From positions 62,001 through 126,000 of the forward strand of contig NZ_LAZX01000089.1 of the NCBI RefSeq assembly GCF_000980895.1: a stretch of 64,000 nt of DNA. The letters run 5' to 3'. The stretch comes from Sphingomonas sp. Ag1. GTDB taxonomy: Bacteria > Pseudomonadota > Alphaproteobacteria > Sphingomonadales > Sphingomonadaceae. A program made the position numbers and the translations under genes. Shown one piece after another: positions 53,743 through 60,820 of this stretch (the first letter of the stretch is position 1; each line of letters begins with the position of its first letter). The notes below the pieces were generated by a model. The model ran no database searches and was not told the DNA's origin. It saw only the letters and a list, made by a program, of their open reading frames with translations.

Positions 53743-55311
53743 ATGGACCTCGGGGTCACAGACCTGTCGCGGCTGCAATTCGCGCTGACCGCGCTGTACC
53801 ACTTCCTGTTCGTGCCGTTGACGCTCGGCCTGTCGTTCATGCTCGTCATCATGGAATCGATCTATGTGATGACGAACCGCCCGGTGTGGCGGGTCGCGAC
53901 TCGGTTCTGGGGCAAGATCTTCGGCATCAATTTCGCGCTGGGTGTCGCGACCGGGCTCACCATGGAGTTCCAGTTCGGCACCAACTGGTCGTATTTCTCG
54001 CATTATGTCGGCGACATCTTCGGTGCGCCGCTCGCGATCGAGGGGCTGATGGCCTTCTTCCTCGAGGCGACCATGGTCGGCATCATGTTCTTCGGCTGGG
54101 ACCGGCTGTCGAAACTGGGCCACCTCATCGTCACCTTCCTGGTGGCGCTGGGCACCAACCTGTCCGCCTTGTGGATCCTGATTGCCAACGGCTGGATGCA
54201 GAACCCGGTCGGCGCGACCTTCAATCCCGAAACCATGCGGATGGAGGTGAGCGACTTTGGCGCGGTGCTGTTCAATCCGATTGCGCAGGCCAAGTTCGTC
54301 CACACCGTCAGCGCCGGCTACGTCATCGCCTCCGCACTCGTGCTGGGCGTATCGGCCTATTACCTGCTGAAAGGCCGCTTCATCCCCGTGGCGCGTCGGT
54401 CGATGACGGTCGCTGCGGCGTTCGGCCTTGCCTCCTCGCTGTCGGTCGTCGTGCTGGGTGACGAGAGCGGCTATGCGCTGACCGACAACCAGAAGATGAA
54501 GCTCGCCGCGATCGAGGCGGTCTGGCACACCGAGCCTGGCCCGAGTGGCCTGACGCTGGTCGGCTATCCCGATTCCGTCGCACGCGAGACGCGCTACAAG
54601 GTCGAGATTCCGTGGCTGCTGGGCCTGATCGCGACGCGCAGCCTGGATGGCACCGTTGCCGGCATGTCGGAACTGGTGCTGAAGGCGCAGGAGCGGATCG
54701 CGTCGGGCATCATCGCTTATGATGCGGTCGAACGGTTGAAGACCGATCCCACCAATGCCGAGCAGCGCGCCCGGTTCGAGACGCACAAGCGCGACCTTGG
54801 CTATGCCCTGCTGCTGAAGCGGCATCTGGACGATCCGCGCCTGGCGACCCCGGCGCAGATCGAGGCGGCGGCGTGGGACACAGTGCCTGACGTCGGCCTG
54901 ATGTTCTGGACCTTCCGCGTGATGGCGCTGATCGGCTTTGCGATGATCGCGCTGTTCGGTGCGGCATTCGTCCTGTGCTCACTCCGGTTGCATCTGCAGA
55001 GCCGCTGGTTCCTGAAGCTGGCCGTTGCGGCCATCCCGCTGCCGTGGATCGCGGCCGAGATGGGCTGGATCGTCGCCGAGCTGGGCCGCCAGCCCTGGGC
55101 GATCGAAGGCGTCCTGCCGACGTTCCTGGCGCACAGCACCCTGAGCCGCGGCGCCCTGTGGACGACGATCGCGGGCTTCACCGCGCTGTATGGCGGCCTG
55201 GCCGTGATCGAGGTTCGCCTGATCCTCGCCGCGATCAAGCACGGGCCGGATGCGCGCGAGCCTGATCAGCCGGCGCCGGGACCGATCCCCGCCGAGCCCA
55301 TTACCGCCTGA
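53743..55311 (+). CDS. cydA: cytochrome bd ubiquinol oxidase subunit I
   Basis: CydA binds haems b558, b595 and d and oxidises ubiquinol. The ATG at 53743 follows GGGGGA and gives 522 residues, the E. coli length. The axial histidine near the N-terminus lies in ALYHFLFVPL, GLMAFFLEATMVGIMFFGW holds the conserved glutamates, and FVHTVSAGYVIAS the second histidine. NQKMKLAAIEAVW begins the quinol loop. The loop is of the long type (LIATRSLDGTVAG through DLGYALLLKRHL), and GRQPWAIEGVLPT follows. This is a bd-I-like, cyanide-tolerant oxidase rather than a CIO type with a short loop. Confidence 0.96.
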   Translation: MDLGVTDLSRLQFALTALYHFLFVPLTLGLSFMLVIMESIYVMTNRPVWRVATRFWGKIFGINFALGVATGLTMEFQFGTNWSYFSHYVGDIFGAPLAIEGLMAFFLEATMVGIMFFGWDRLSKLGHLIVTFLVALGTNLSALWILIANGWMQNPVGATFNPETMRMEVSDFGAVLFNPIAQAKFVHTVSAGYVIASALVLGVSAYYLLKGRFIPVARRSMTVAAAFGLASSLSVVVLGDESGYALTDNQKMKLAAIEAVWHTEPGPSGLTLVGYPDSVARETRYKVEIPWLLGLIATRSLDGTVAGMSELVLKAQERIASGIIAYDAVERLKTDPTNAEQRARFETHKRDLGYALLLKRHLDDPRLATPAQIEAAAWDTVPDVGLMFWTFRVMALIGFAMIALFGAAFVLCSLRLHLQSRWFLKLAVAAIPLPWIAAEMGWIVAELGRQPWAIEGVLPTFLAHSTLSRGALWTTIAGFTALYGGLAVIEVRLILAAIKHGPDAREPDQPAPGPIPAEPITA

Positions 55312-55327
55312 ACGAAAGGATCGAACC

Positions 55328-56467
55328 ATGTTCGACTATGAGACGCTACGCGTCATCTGGTGGGCGCTGATGGGCGTGCTGCTCATCGGCTTCGCCCTCA
55401 CCGATGGGTACGACCTGGGGGTGGCATCGCTGCTGCCCTGGGTCGCCAAGACCGACGCCGAGCGGCGTATGGTGATCAACAGCGTGGGACCGACCTGGGA
55501 GGGTAACCAGGTGTGGTTCATCCTGGGCGGCGGTGCGATCTTCGCGGCCTGGCCGCACGTCTATGCCGTCAGCTTCTCCGGCTTCTACCTGGCGATGTTC
55601 GTGGTGCTATCGGCGCTGATCCTGCGGCCGGTGGGGTTCAAGTATCGCTCCAAGCGGCCGGACCCCGCATGGCGCACCCGTTGGGACTGGGCATTGTTCG
55701 TCGGCGGCTTCGTCCCGGCCCTGGTGTTCGGTGTGGCGGTCGGCAACGTGCTGCAGGGCGCGCCTTTCCGCATCGATAGTGACCTGCGTTCCTTCTACGA
55801 GGGCAGTTTCCTTGACCTGTTCACGCCCTTCACGCTGCTGTGCGGCCTGTTGTCGGTCGCGATGCTGGTGCTGCACGGCGCGGCGTGGCTGGCGATCAAG
55901 GTGGAGCGTGGGCCAGTGCACGATCGCGCCCGCACCGTCGGCAGCGTCGCGGCGATCGCGACGATCGCGCTGTTCGCGGTCGGCTATGTGTTCGTCGCTT
56001 ATGGCGATGTCGGGTATCGCATCACCAGCGTCGTCGATCCGGCCGGCCCGTCCAACCCGCTGCGCACCACCGCCGAACAGGTCGCGGGCGGCTGGCTCAC
56101 CAACTTTGCGCTTTATCCCTGGATGGTGGCGGCGCCGCTGATGGGCTTCGTCGGTGCGGTGCTGGCGTTTGTCGGCATTCGCCGCGGCGCCGAGGTGCTG
56201 GCCTTCGCCGGCTCATCCTCCGCCGCGGTCGGGATCATCGCCACCGTTGGCTGTTCGATGTTCCCGTTCATCCTGCCGTCCAGCATCGACGCGCATTCCA
56301 GCCTGACGGTGTGGAATGCATCGTCCACGCACCGGACGCTGGGGATCATGCTGTTCGTTACGGTGGTCTTCCTGCCCATCGTGCTCGCCTACACCGCCTG
56401 GGCATACAAGGTGATGTTCGGCCGGGTGACGACGGAGGAAGTCCGCACCAACCCTGACTTCTACTGA
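55328..56467 (+). CDS. cydB: cytochrome bd ubiquinol oxidase subunit II
   Basis: This 379-residue membrane protein has eight spans. The ATG at 55328 follows AAAGGA, 16 bases after cydA. ALTDGYDLGVASLLPW at 23-38 and GPTWEGNQVWFILGGGAIFAAWP are the family's quinol-side motifs, and FMFPFILPSS-like CSMFPFILPSSIDAHSSLTVW lies in the last third. It forms the heterodimer with CydA; CydX follows. Confidence 0.95.
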   Translation: MFDYETLRVIWWALMGVLLIGFALTDGYDLGVASLLPWVAKTDAERRMVINSVGPTWEGNQVWFILGGGAIFAAWPHVYAVSFSGFYLAMFVVLSALILRPVGFKYRSKRPDPAWRTRWDWALFVGGFVPALVFGVAVGNVLQGAPFRIDSDLRSFYEGSFLDLFTPFTLLCGLLSVAMLVLHGAAWLAIKVERGPVHDRARTVGSVAAIATIALFAVGYVFVAYGDVGYRITSVVDPAGPSNPLRTTAEQVAGGWLTNFALYPWMVAAPLMGFVGAVLAFVGIRRGAEVLAFAGSSSAAVGIIATVGCSMFPFILPSSIDAHSSLTVWNASSTHRTLGIMLFVTVVFLPIVLAYTAWAYKVMFGRVTTEEVRTNPDFY

Positions 56468-56482
56468 CAGGAGGCTGATACG

Positions 56483-56605
56483 ATGTGGTATTTCACCTGG
56501 GTTCTCGGCCTTGGCCTCGCCGTCCTGTTCGGCATCCTCAACGGCATCTGGCACGAATTCCATCTGCCGATCGAGGATGACGACGAGGCGCCGGCGCGCC
56601 GGTGA
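56483..56605 (+). CDS. cydX: cytochrome bd small subunit CydX
   Basis: This encodes 40 residues beginning M-W-Y-F-T-W-V-L-G, almost the same opening as E. coli CydX. One membrane helix (VLGLGLAVLFGILNGI) and an acidic-basic tail (EDDDEAPARR) follow. CAGGAGG sits 7 bases upstream. CydX stabilises the bd oxidase haems. It is 15 bases after cydB and ends 10 bases before a terminator, so the operon is cydABX. Confidence 0.93.
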   Translation: MWYFTWVLGLGLAVLFGILNGIWHEFHLPIEDDDEAPARR

Positions 56606-56615
56606 TCGACGCAGC

Positions 56616-56646
56616 ACGGGGTGACGCGCGTGCGTCGCCCCGTTTT
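56616..56646 (+). terminator. intrinsic terminator of cydABX
   Basis: ACGGGGTGACGC and GCGTCGCCCCGT form a 12-bp stem with one G-U pair and a GCGT loop, followed by four T. It separates cydABX from the second FNR-type gene. Confidence 0.85.
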
Positions 56647-56688
56647 GCATGACAAGGCGGGGGCGACAGACCTGCGCCGCCGACCTAT

Positions 56689-57408
56689 ATGGCAGCCATG
56701 CTGGCCAAGGATATTTGTGCGGATTGCGCCGTGCGCGACCAGGCGCTGTGCGGCAGCCTCGACGATCAGGAACTCGTCGCGCTCAATTCGATCGGGCAGC
56801 GCCGCCGGGTGCCGCGCGGCGCCACCGTCATGTGGGCGGGCGATGAAAGCGTGATCTGCGCCAATTTGCTGTCCGGCGTGCTGAAGCTGGTGGCGTCGAC
56901 CGCCGACGGGCGCGAGCAGATCGTCGGTCTGCTTTATGCCTCCGACTTCGTCGGCACGCCCTTTGCCGATCACGCCGATTTCACGATCACCGCACTGACC
57001 GATGCCGAATTGTGCGTCTTCCCCCGCCAGGCGTTCGAGCGGGTGCTGGAGGATCATGCGCGCATGGAGCACGTGCTGTTGCAACGCACGCTGCGCGCGC
57101 TGAACGAGGCGCGCGGCCGGATGCTGACGCTGGCGCGTAAATCGGCGGAGGAGAAGATCGCCGGCTTCCTGCTCGACATGGCGTCACGCGCGGGTAGCAC
57201 CGGATGCCGCGCGACGCCCGACGGGCCATTGACCTTTGACCTGCCGCTGACGCGCGGTCAGATCGCCGACGTGCTGGGGCTGACGATCGAGACCGTCAGC
57301 CGGCAAATGACGAAGCTGAAGAGCGCCGGCGTCATCTCGCTGCCCGGCGGGCGGGGGATCACCATCGCCGATCAGAACGCGCTGGAACTGCGCGCACAGG
57401 CGGCCTGA
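56689..57408 (+). CDS. Crp/Fnr regulator with FNR-type cluster cysteines (second copy)
   Basis: This 239-residue paralogue of the regulator after hemN has cysteines at 10, 13 and 21 (C-x2-C-x7-C) and 109 (DAELCVFPRQ). The barrel shares GREQIVGLLYASDFVG with its partner's AQIVGLLFPGDFVG, and the HTH is GLTIETVSRQMTKLKSAGVI. The recognition residues are the same in both, so they should bind the same boxes. ATGs at 56689 and 56698 are both possible. Its own promoter region has no evident box. Confidence 0.93.
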   Translation: MAAMLAKDICADCAVRDQALCGSLDDQELVALNSIGQRRRVPRGATVMWAGDESVICANLLSGVLKLVASTADGREQIVGLLYASDFVGTPFADHADFTITALTDAELCVFPRQAFERVLEDHARMEHVLLQRTLRALNEARGRMLTLARKSAEEKIAGFLLDMASRAGSTGCRATPDGPLTFDLPLTRGQIADVLGLTIETVSRQMTKLKSAGVISLPGGRGITIADQNALELRAQAA

Positions 57409-57424
57409 GGGCAGCGGCGGCGGG

Positions 57425-57970
57425 CTAGCCGGCGGCGGCCCGCCGGCCAAGTGCCTCGACCAGCAATGCGCGCCCCTCTGCGGTGAGCCGCTGGTGCGCG
57501 GCCGCGAGGATCGCCAGCTGTTCGAGCTCGATCGATGCGCGGCAGCCAGTGAAGAAACAGCGCAGCATATAGCCGAGCGTCGCCGCATCAGGCGTAGGCG
57601 TTTCGTCATCGGGCCGAAGCGCGGCGAGCAGTTCCTGCGCGTAAACGGTGTTGGCAACGCGCCGCGTCTCGATCAGCCGGGATAGTGCCGTGCCGAGCGG
57701 GTCAGTGCCGGACGGGCGCAGGAACGGGGCGACCGGGCAGCGATCATCGTCACCAGTTGCGATCACCATCTCCAGTCCGCTGCACAGCCGCGCGCACGTT
57801 GCCGGATCCGGCAATCCGGGCAGGGCGTCGGCGCATTGCTCCAGTGCGTCGCACAGCCCGGCGACGCCGGTGTGAAAGGCGACGAGGCGCATCAGGTCGA
57901 CTTCCTGCACCACCTGCCAGCCACGCGAAAACGCCAGCACGAGGCCGGCAGAACGATCATGCCTCGTCAC
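57425..57970 (-). CDS. hypothetical protein under an FNR-type promoter
   Basis: I use the GTG 57968-57970 with AAGGGAG upstream (181 residues). The protein is helical and soluble, with seven cysteines (LCDALEQC, TCARLC, RCPV, LRCFFTGC) that could bind metal or a cluster, plus a C-terminal Ala/Arg-rich helix. No family is recognised. The FNR-type box centred near 58027 has TAGCCT exactly where a -10 element should be for a site at -41.5, so this gene is a likely direct target. It is convergent with the second regulator. Confidence 0.65.
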   Translation of the reverse strand: MTRHDRSAGLVLAFSRGWQVVQEVDLMRLVAFHTGVAGLCDALEQCADALPGLPDPATCARLCSGLEMVIATGDDDRCPVAPFLRPSGTDPLGTALSRLIETRRVANTVYAQELLAALRPDDETPTPDAATLGYMLRCFFTGCRASIELEQLAILAAAHQRLTAEGRALLVEALGRRAAAG

Positions 57971-58020
57971 GGGCAAACTCCCTTTGTGCCGCAAGGCTAG
58001 CGTACGGTCCGCACGCGGCA

Positions 58021-58034
58021 TTGACCGGGGTCAA
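58021..58034. promoter_or_regulatory. FNR-type box between the unknown gene and the UbiM-like gene
   Basis: TTGACCGGGGTCAA is symmetric and nearly the same as the cydA box. On the minus strand TAGCCT (57999-57994) lies at the class II spacing. On the plus strand it is 65 bases before the hydroxylase ATG with no obvious -10. Confidence 0.82.
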
Positions 58035-58098
58035 ACCGCCCGGCCGCCATGCCGTGCGATGCCGCCATCAGAATGATGATGATGGTGGGGCATGTCTG

Positions 58099-59280
58099 AT
58101 GGATCATGATGTCGTGGTGATCGGCGGCGGGCCGGCGGGATTGGCGCTGGCCTGTTCGTTGCGCGGAACCGGCCTGCGGATCGCCGTGGTGGAGCGCCAG
58201 CCCGCGGACGTGCTCGCCAACCCACCAAGCGACGGGCGCGAGATCGCGTTGACCCATCGCTCCGTGCGCCTGCTGCAGGAGATGGGTGCGTGTCAGCATC
58301 TCGACCCCGCGATGATCGCGCCCCTGCGCGCGGCACGCGTGCTGAACGGCCGTTCACCGTTCGCGCTCTCGTTCGATCCGGCTGGCGGTGCGCAGGACTG
58401 GCTGGGGCAGCTGGTGCCCAATCATCACTTGCGCCGGGCGCTTTATCGAACCGCGTTCGAGGCCGGCGATGGACCGGCGGGGCTGGAACTGGTCGCCGGC
58501 GTTGCGGTGGATCGTGTGCGCACGGGGCTGGCGGCCGCAAGGGTGACACTTGCCGACGGGCGTGAATTGCGGAGCCGCCTGCTGGTGGCGGCGGATTCGC
58601 GCTTCTCGAAGGTGCGCGAGCAGCTTGGCATTGCCGCGTCGATCAACCGGCTCGGCCGATCGATGATGGTGTGCCGCGTGGCGCATGACCGCGACCATGG
58701 CGGCGTGGCGACCGAATGGTTCGATCATGGGCAGACCATCGCGCTGCTGCCGCTGCCGGGACGCACCTCGTCCATCGTGCTGACGCTGCCGGCGGGGGAG
58801 ATCGAGCGGATCGCCAGCCTTGATCGCGCGGCCCTGGGGGCGGAGCTGACGATGCGGTCGGCCGGTCGGCTGGGGCGGTGCACGGTGGTGGAGGATCCGC
58901 ACGTCTATCCACTTGCCACCACTTTTGCCCAGCACTTTGCCGCGACGCGCGCGGCGCTGATCGGCGATGCCGCGGTGGGGATGCATCCGGTGACGGCGCA
59001 TGGCTTCAACCTGGGATTGCAGGGGCAAGCGACCCTGGCCCGGCTGATCCGCGAGGCGGTGAGCGCGGGGCGCGACATCGCCTCTGCGCTGCTGCTGCGC
59101 CGCTACGAGGCGGCGCATCGGCTCGCCACCCGCCCGCTTTACACCGGCACCAATCTGCTGGTGCGCCTCTACACCGATGATCGACCACTGGCCGGGGTGG
59201 CACGCCATGCGGTGCTGCGGGCAGGCGCGCGCCTGCCGCTTGCCCGCCAGCTGATCAGCCGCTCGCTGATGCAGCGTTGA
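58099..59280 (+). CDS. ubiM: FAD-dependent monooxygenase, UbiH/UbiM-like
   Basis: This is a flavin hydroxylase of the UbiH/UbiF/Coq6 family, 393 residues from ATG 58099. The FAD loop is VVIGGGPAGLALACSLRG, the second loop is the G-D motif in RAALIGDAAVGMHPVTAHGFNLGLQG, and SREIAL-like GREIALTHRSVRLL is also present. The variant A-V-G-M-H-P-V-T-A-H-G-F-N-L-G in place of A-H-x3-P-x-x-G-Q-G-x-N is what I recall for UbiM, a ubiquinone ring hydroxylase of proteobacteria. That naming is less sure than the family. It lies under an FNR-type box, which is odd for an O2-using enzyme unless it serves low-oxygen conditions. Confidence 0.75.
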   Translation: MDHDVVVIGGGPAGLALACSLRGTGLRIAVVERQPADVLANPPSDGREIALTHRSVRLLQEMGACQHLDPAMIAPLRAARVLNGRSPFALSFDPAGGAQDWLGQLVPNHHLRRALYRTAFEAGDGPAGLELVAGVAVDRVRTGLAAARVTLADGRELRSRLLVAADSRFSKVREQLGIAASINRLGRSMMVCRVAHDRDHGGVATEWFDHGQTIALLPLPGRTSSIVLTLPAGEIERIASLDRAALGAELTMRSAGRLGRCTVVEDPHVYPLATTFAQHFAATRAALIGDAAVGMHPVTAHGFNLGLQGQATLARLIREAVSAGRDIASALLLRRYEAAHRLATRPLYTGTNLLVRLYTDDRPLAGVARHAVLRAGARLPLARQLISRSLMQR

Positions 59281-59290
59281 TCCCCGTCAA
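59277..59290 (+). promoter_or_regulatory. FNR-type box overlapping the end of the UbiM-like gene
   Basis: TTGATCCCCGTCAA begins at the TGA stop of the hydroxylase gene. With the centre at 59283.5, TAGCCC at 59313-59318 falls at the -10 position of a class II site. GTG 59347 with AGAGGTCGGGGG upstream is then the natural start of the next gene. Confidence 0.75.
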
Positions 59291-59346
59291 TGATCGCGCA
59301 GGTCCGCGGCGCTAGCCCGTCGCCCGAACAAGAGGTCGGGGGTATC

Positions 59347-60111
59347 GTGGACATTGTATCAAAGGGCTTTTGGCACCGGTCGCATCATCTCGACCGGATG
59401 ACGTTGCGCGAGCTGGTGGTCGCCTATTTCCAGCATTACGCCATCCTCTGCTACCTCGCGCTGACCGCGCTTTCCATTGGCGTGTTCGTCATGCAGCCGG
59501 CGCCGGTGCTGCCGACGATCGCCACGATCGCGCTGATCGTCCTGGCCTATCCATTGATATGGTATTGCCTGCACCGCTGGGTGCTGCACTGCCACTGGAT
59601 GTTCAAGGTGCCGTGGCTGGCGGCCACGTGGAAGCGGATCCACTACGACCATCACCAGGATCCCAACCATCTGGAGGTGCTGTTCGGCGCGCTCTACACC
59701 ACGTTGCCGACGCTGCTGCTGGTGTCGGCGCTGCCGGGCTATCTGATCGGCGGGGTGGGCGGGGCGGCGGCCGGTCTTGCCACCGGGCTGCTGGCGACGT
59801 GCTTCTATGAGTTTTTCCACTGCATCCAGCACCTGTCGTACAAGCCGCGCGCGGGATGGCTGGCGCGGATGAAGGTGCGCCACATGGAACATCATTTCCA
59901 TGACGAGGACGGCAATTTCGGCATCACCAACTTTGCCTGGGATCGACTGTTCGGCACGCTCTACACCCGCCGCGAACGCCCGCTGAAAAGCGCCACGGTG
60001 TTCAACCTAGGCTATACCCGCACGATGGCGGCCCGCTATCCCTGGGTGGCGCGGCGATCCAACGGCTTCGTTGCTGCGGGCCATCCGCGGCAGCGCCAGC
60101 GGCGGGGCTGA
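59347..60111 (+). CDS. sterol desaturase/fatty acid hydroxylase family membrane protein
   Basis: I start at GTG 59347 (254 residues). An ATG at 59290 would put the FNR-type box against the coding start. Three or four membrane helices and an eight-histidine diiron pattern are seen: HRWVLHCHW, RIHYDHHQDPNH, FFHCIQH and HMEHHFHDEDGNFG. Members hydroxylate or desaturate lipids, sterols or carotenoids with oxygen and an electron donor. It follows the UbiM-like gene. The substrate could be a membrane lipid, ornithine lipid, hopanoid or carotenoid; nothing in the sequence chooses among them. Confidence 0.85.
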   Translation: MDIVSKGFWHRSHHLDRMTLRELVVAYFQHYAILCYLALTALSIGVFVMQPAPVLPTIATIALIVLAYPLIWYCLHRWVLHCHWMFKVPWLAATWKRIHYDHHQDPNHLEVLFGALYTTLPTLLLVSALPGYLIGGVGGAAAGLATGLLATCFYEFFHCIQHLSYKPRAGWLARMKVRHMEHHFHDEDGNFGITNFAWDRLFGTLYTRRERPLKSATVFNLGYTRTMAARYPWVARRSNGFVAAGHPRQRQRRG

Positions 60112-60119
60112 ACGAAGTA

Positions 60120-60794
60120 TCAAGTGGCGGCGTCGTCTCTTGGATCGCGCGAGGTCAGCGCAACGGGCAGCCGCCACCCGAAATGGATCGCCGCAACGCG
60201 CAGCGCGAAGCAGGCGAGGGCGGACAGGATGGCGGTGGGGACGAGCGGCAGGCGCAGCCAGCTGCCGGTGACCGCCAGCCCGGCGCCGAGGAGCGCGGCC
60301 ACCGCGTAGATATCCGCCTGCAACACGGTTGGCGTGCGGGTGACGAGGATGTCGCGCGCCATCCCGCCGCCGATCCCCGTGACCATGCCGAGCAGCGCGG
60401 CCATCAGCGGGTCCAGTCCGTAGGTCAGCGCCTTTTCCGCGCCGGCGACCGAGAACAGGGCAAGGCCAGCGGCGTCGAACAGCTGGATCGCGGTGTGCAG
60501 CCGTGCCCAGGGCGAATACCAGAAGAAGATCGCCAGTCCCGCGGCGACCGATGTCGCCAGATAGCGCCAGTCGCTGATCGCAGTCGGCGGCACGGCACCG
60601 ATCAGAACGTCGCGCATGATCCCGCCCGCACTGGACGCCGCGAAGGACAGCACCAGGACGCCAAACACGTCCAGCCGGCGATGGACCCCCAGCATCGCGC
60701 CGCTGATCGCAAAGACGAACGTGCCCACCAGATCCATGAAGAACAGCAATTCGTGGACGGCCTGCTGCTCCAGCATCGCGCTGCTTGCGGTCAC
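60120..60794 (-). CDS. TRIC/UPF0126 family membrane channel
   Basis: This 224-residue protein has seven membrane spans in two similar halves. ASSAGGIMRDVLIGAVPP and TGIGGGMARDILVTRTPT are the two G-G-x2-R-D-x-L motifs of the trimeric intracellular cation channel family (YicG/UPF0126). Prokaryotic members form cation channels, with an unclear role in the cell. It is convergent with the desaturase-like gene, with an 8-base gap. Confidence 0.88.
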   Translation of the reverse strand: MTASSAMLEQQAVHELLFFMDLVGTFVFAISGAMLGVHRRLDVFGVLVLSFAASSAGGIMRDVLIGAVPPTAISDWRYLATSVAAGLAIFFWYSPWARLHTAIQLFDAAGLALFSVAGAEKALTYGLDPLMAALLGMVTGIGGGMARDILVTRTPTVLQADIYAVAALLGAGLAVTGSWLRLPLVPTAILSALACFALRVAAIHFGWRLPVALTSRDPRDDAAT

Positions 60795-60820
60795 CAGCCG
60801 GTTCCTCCTGCTGCGCGCCG

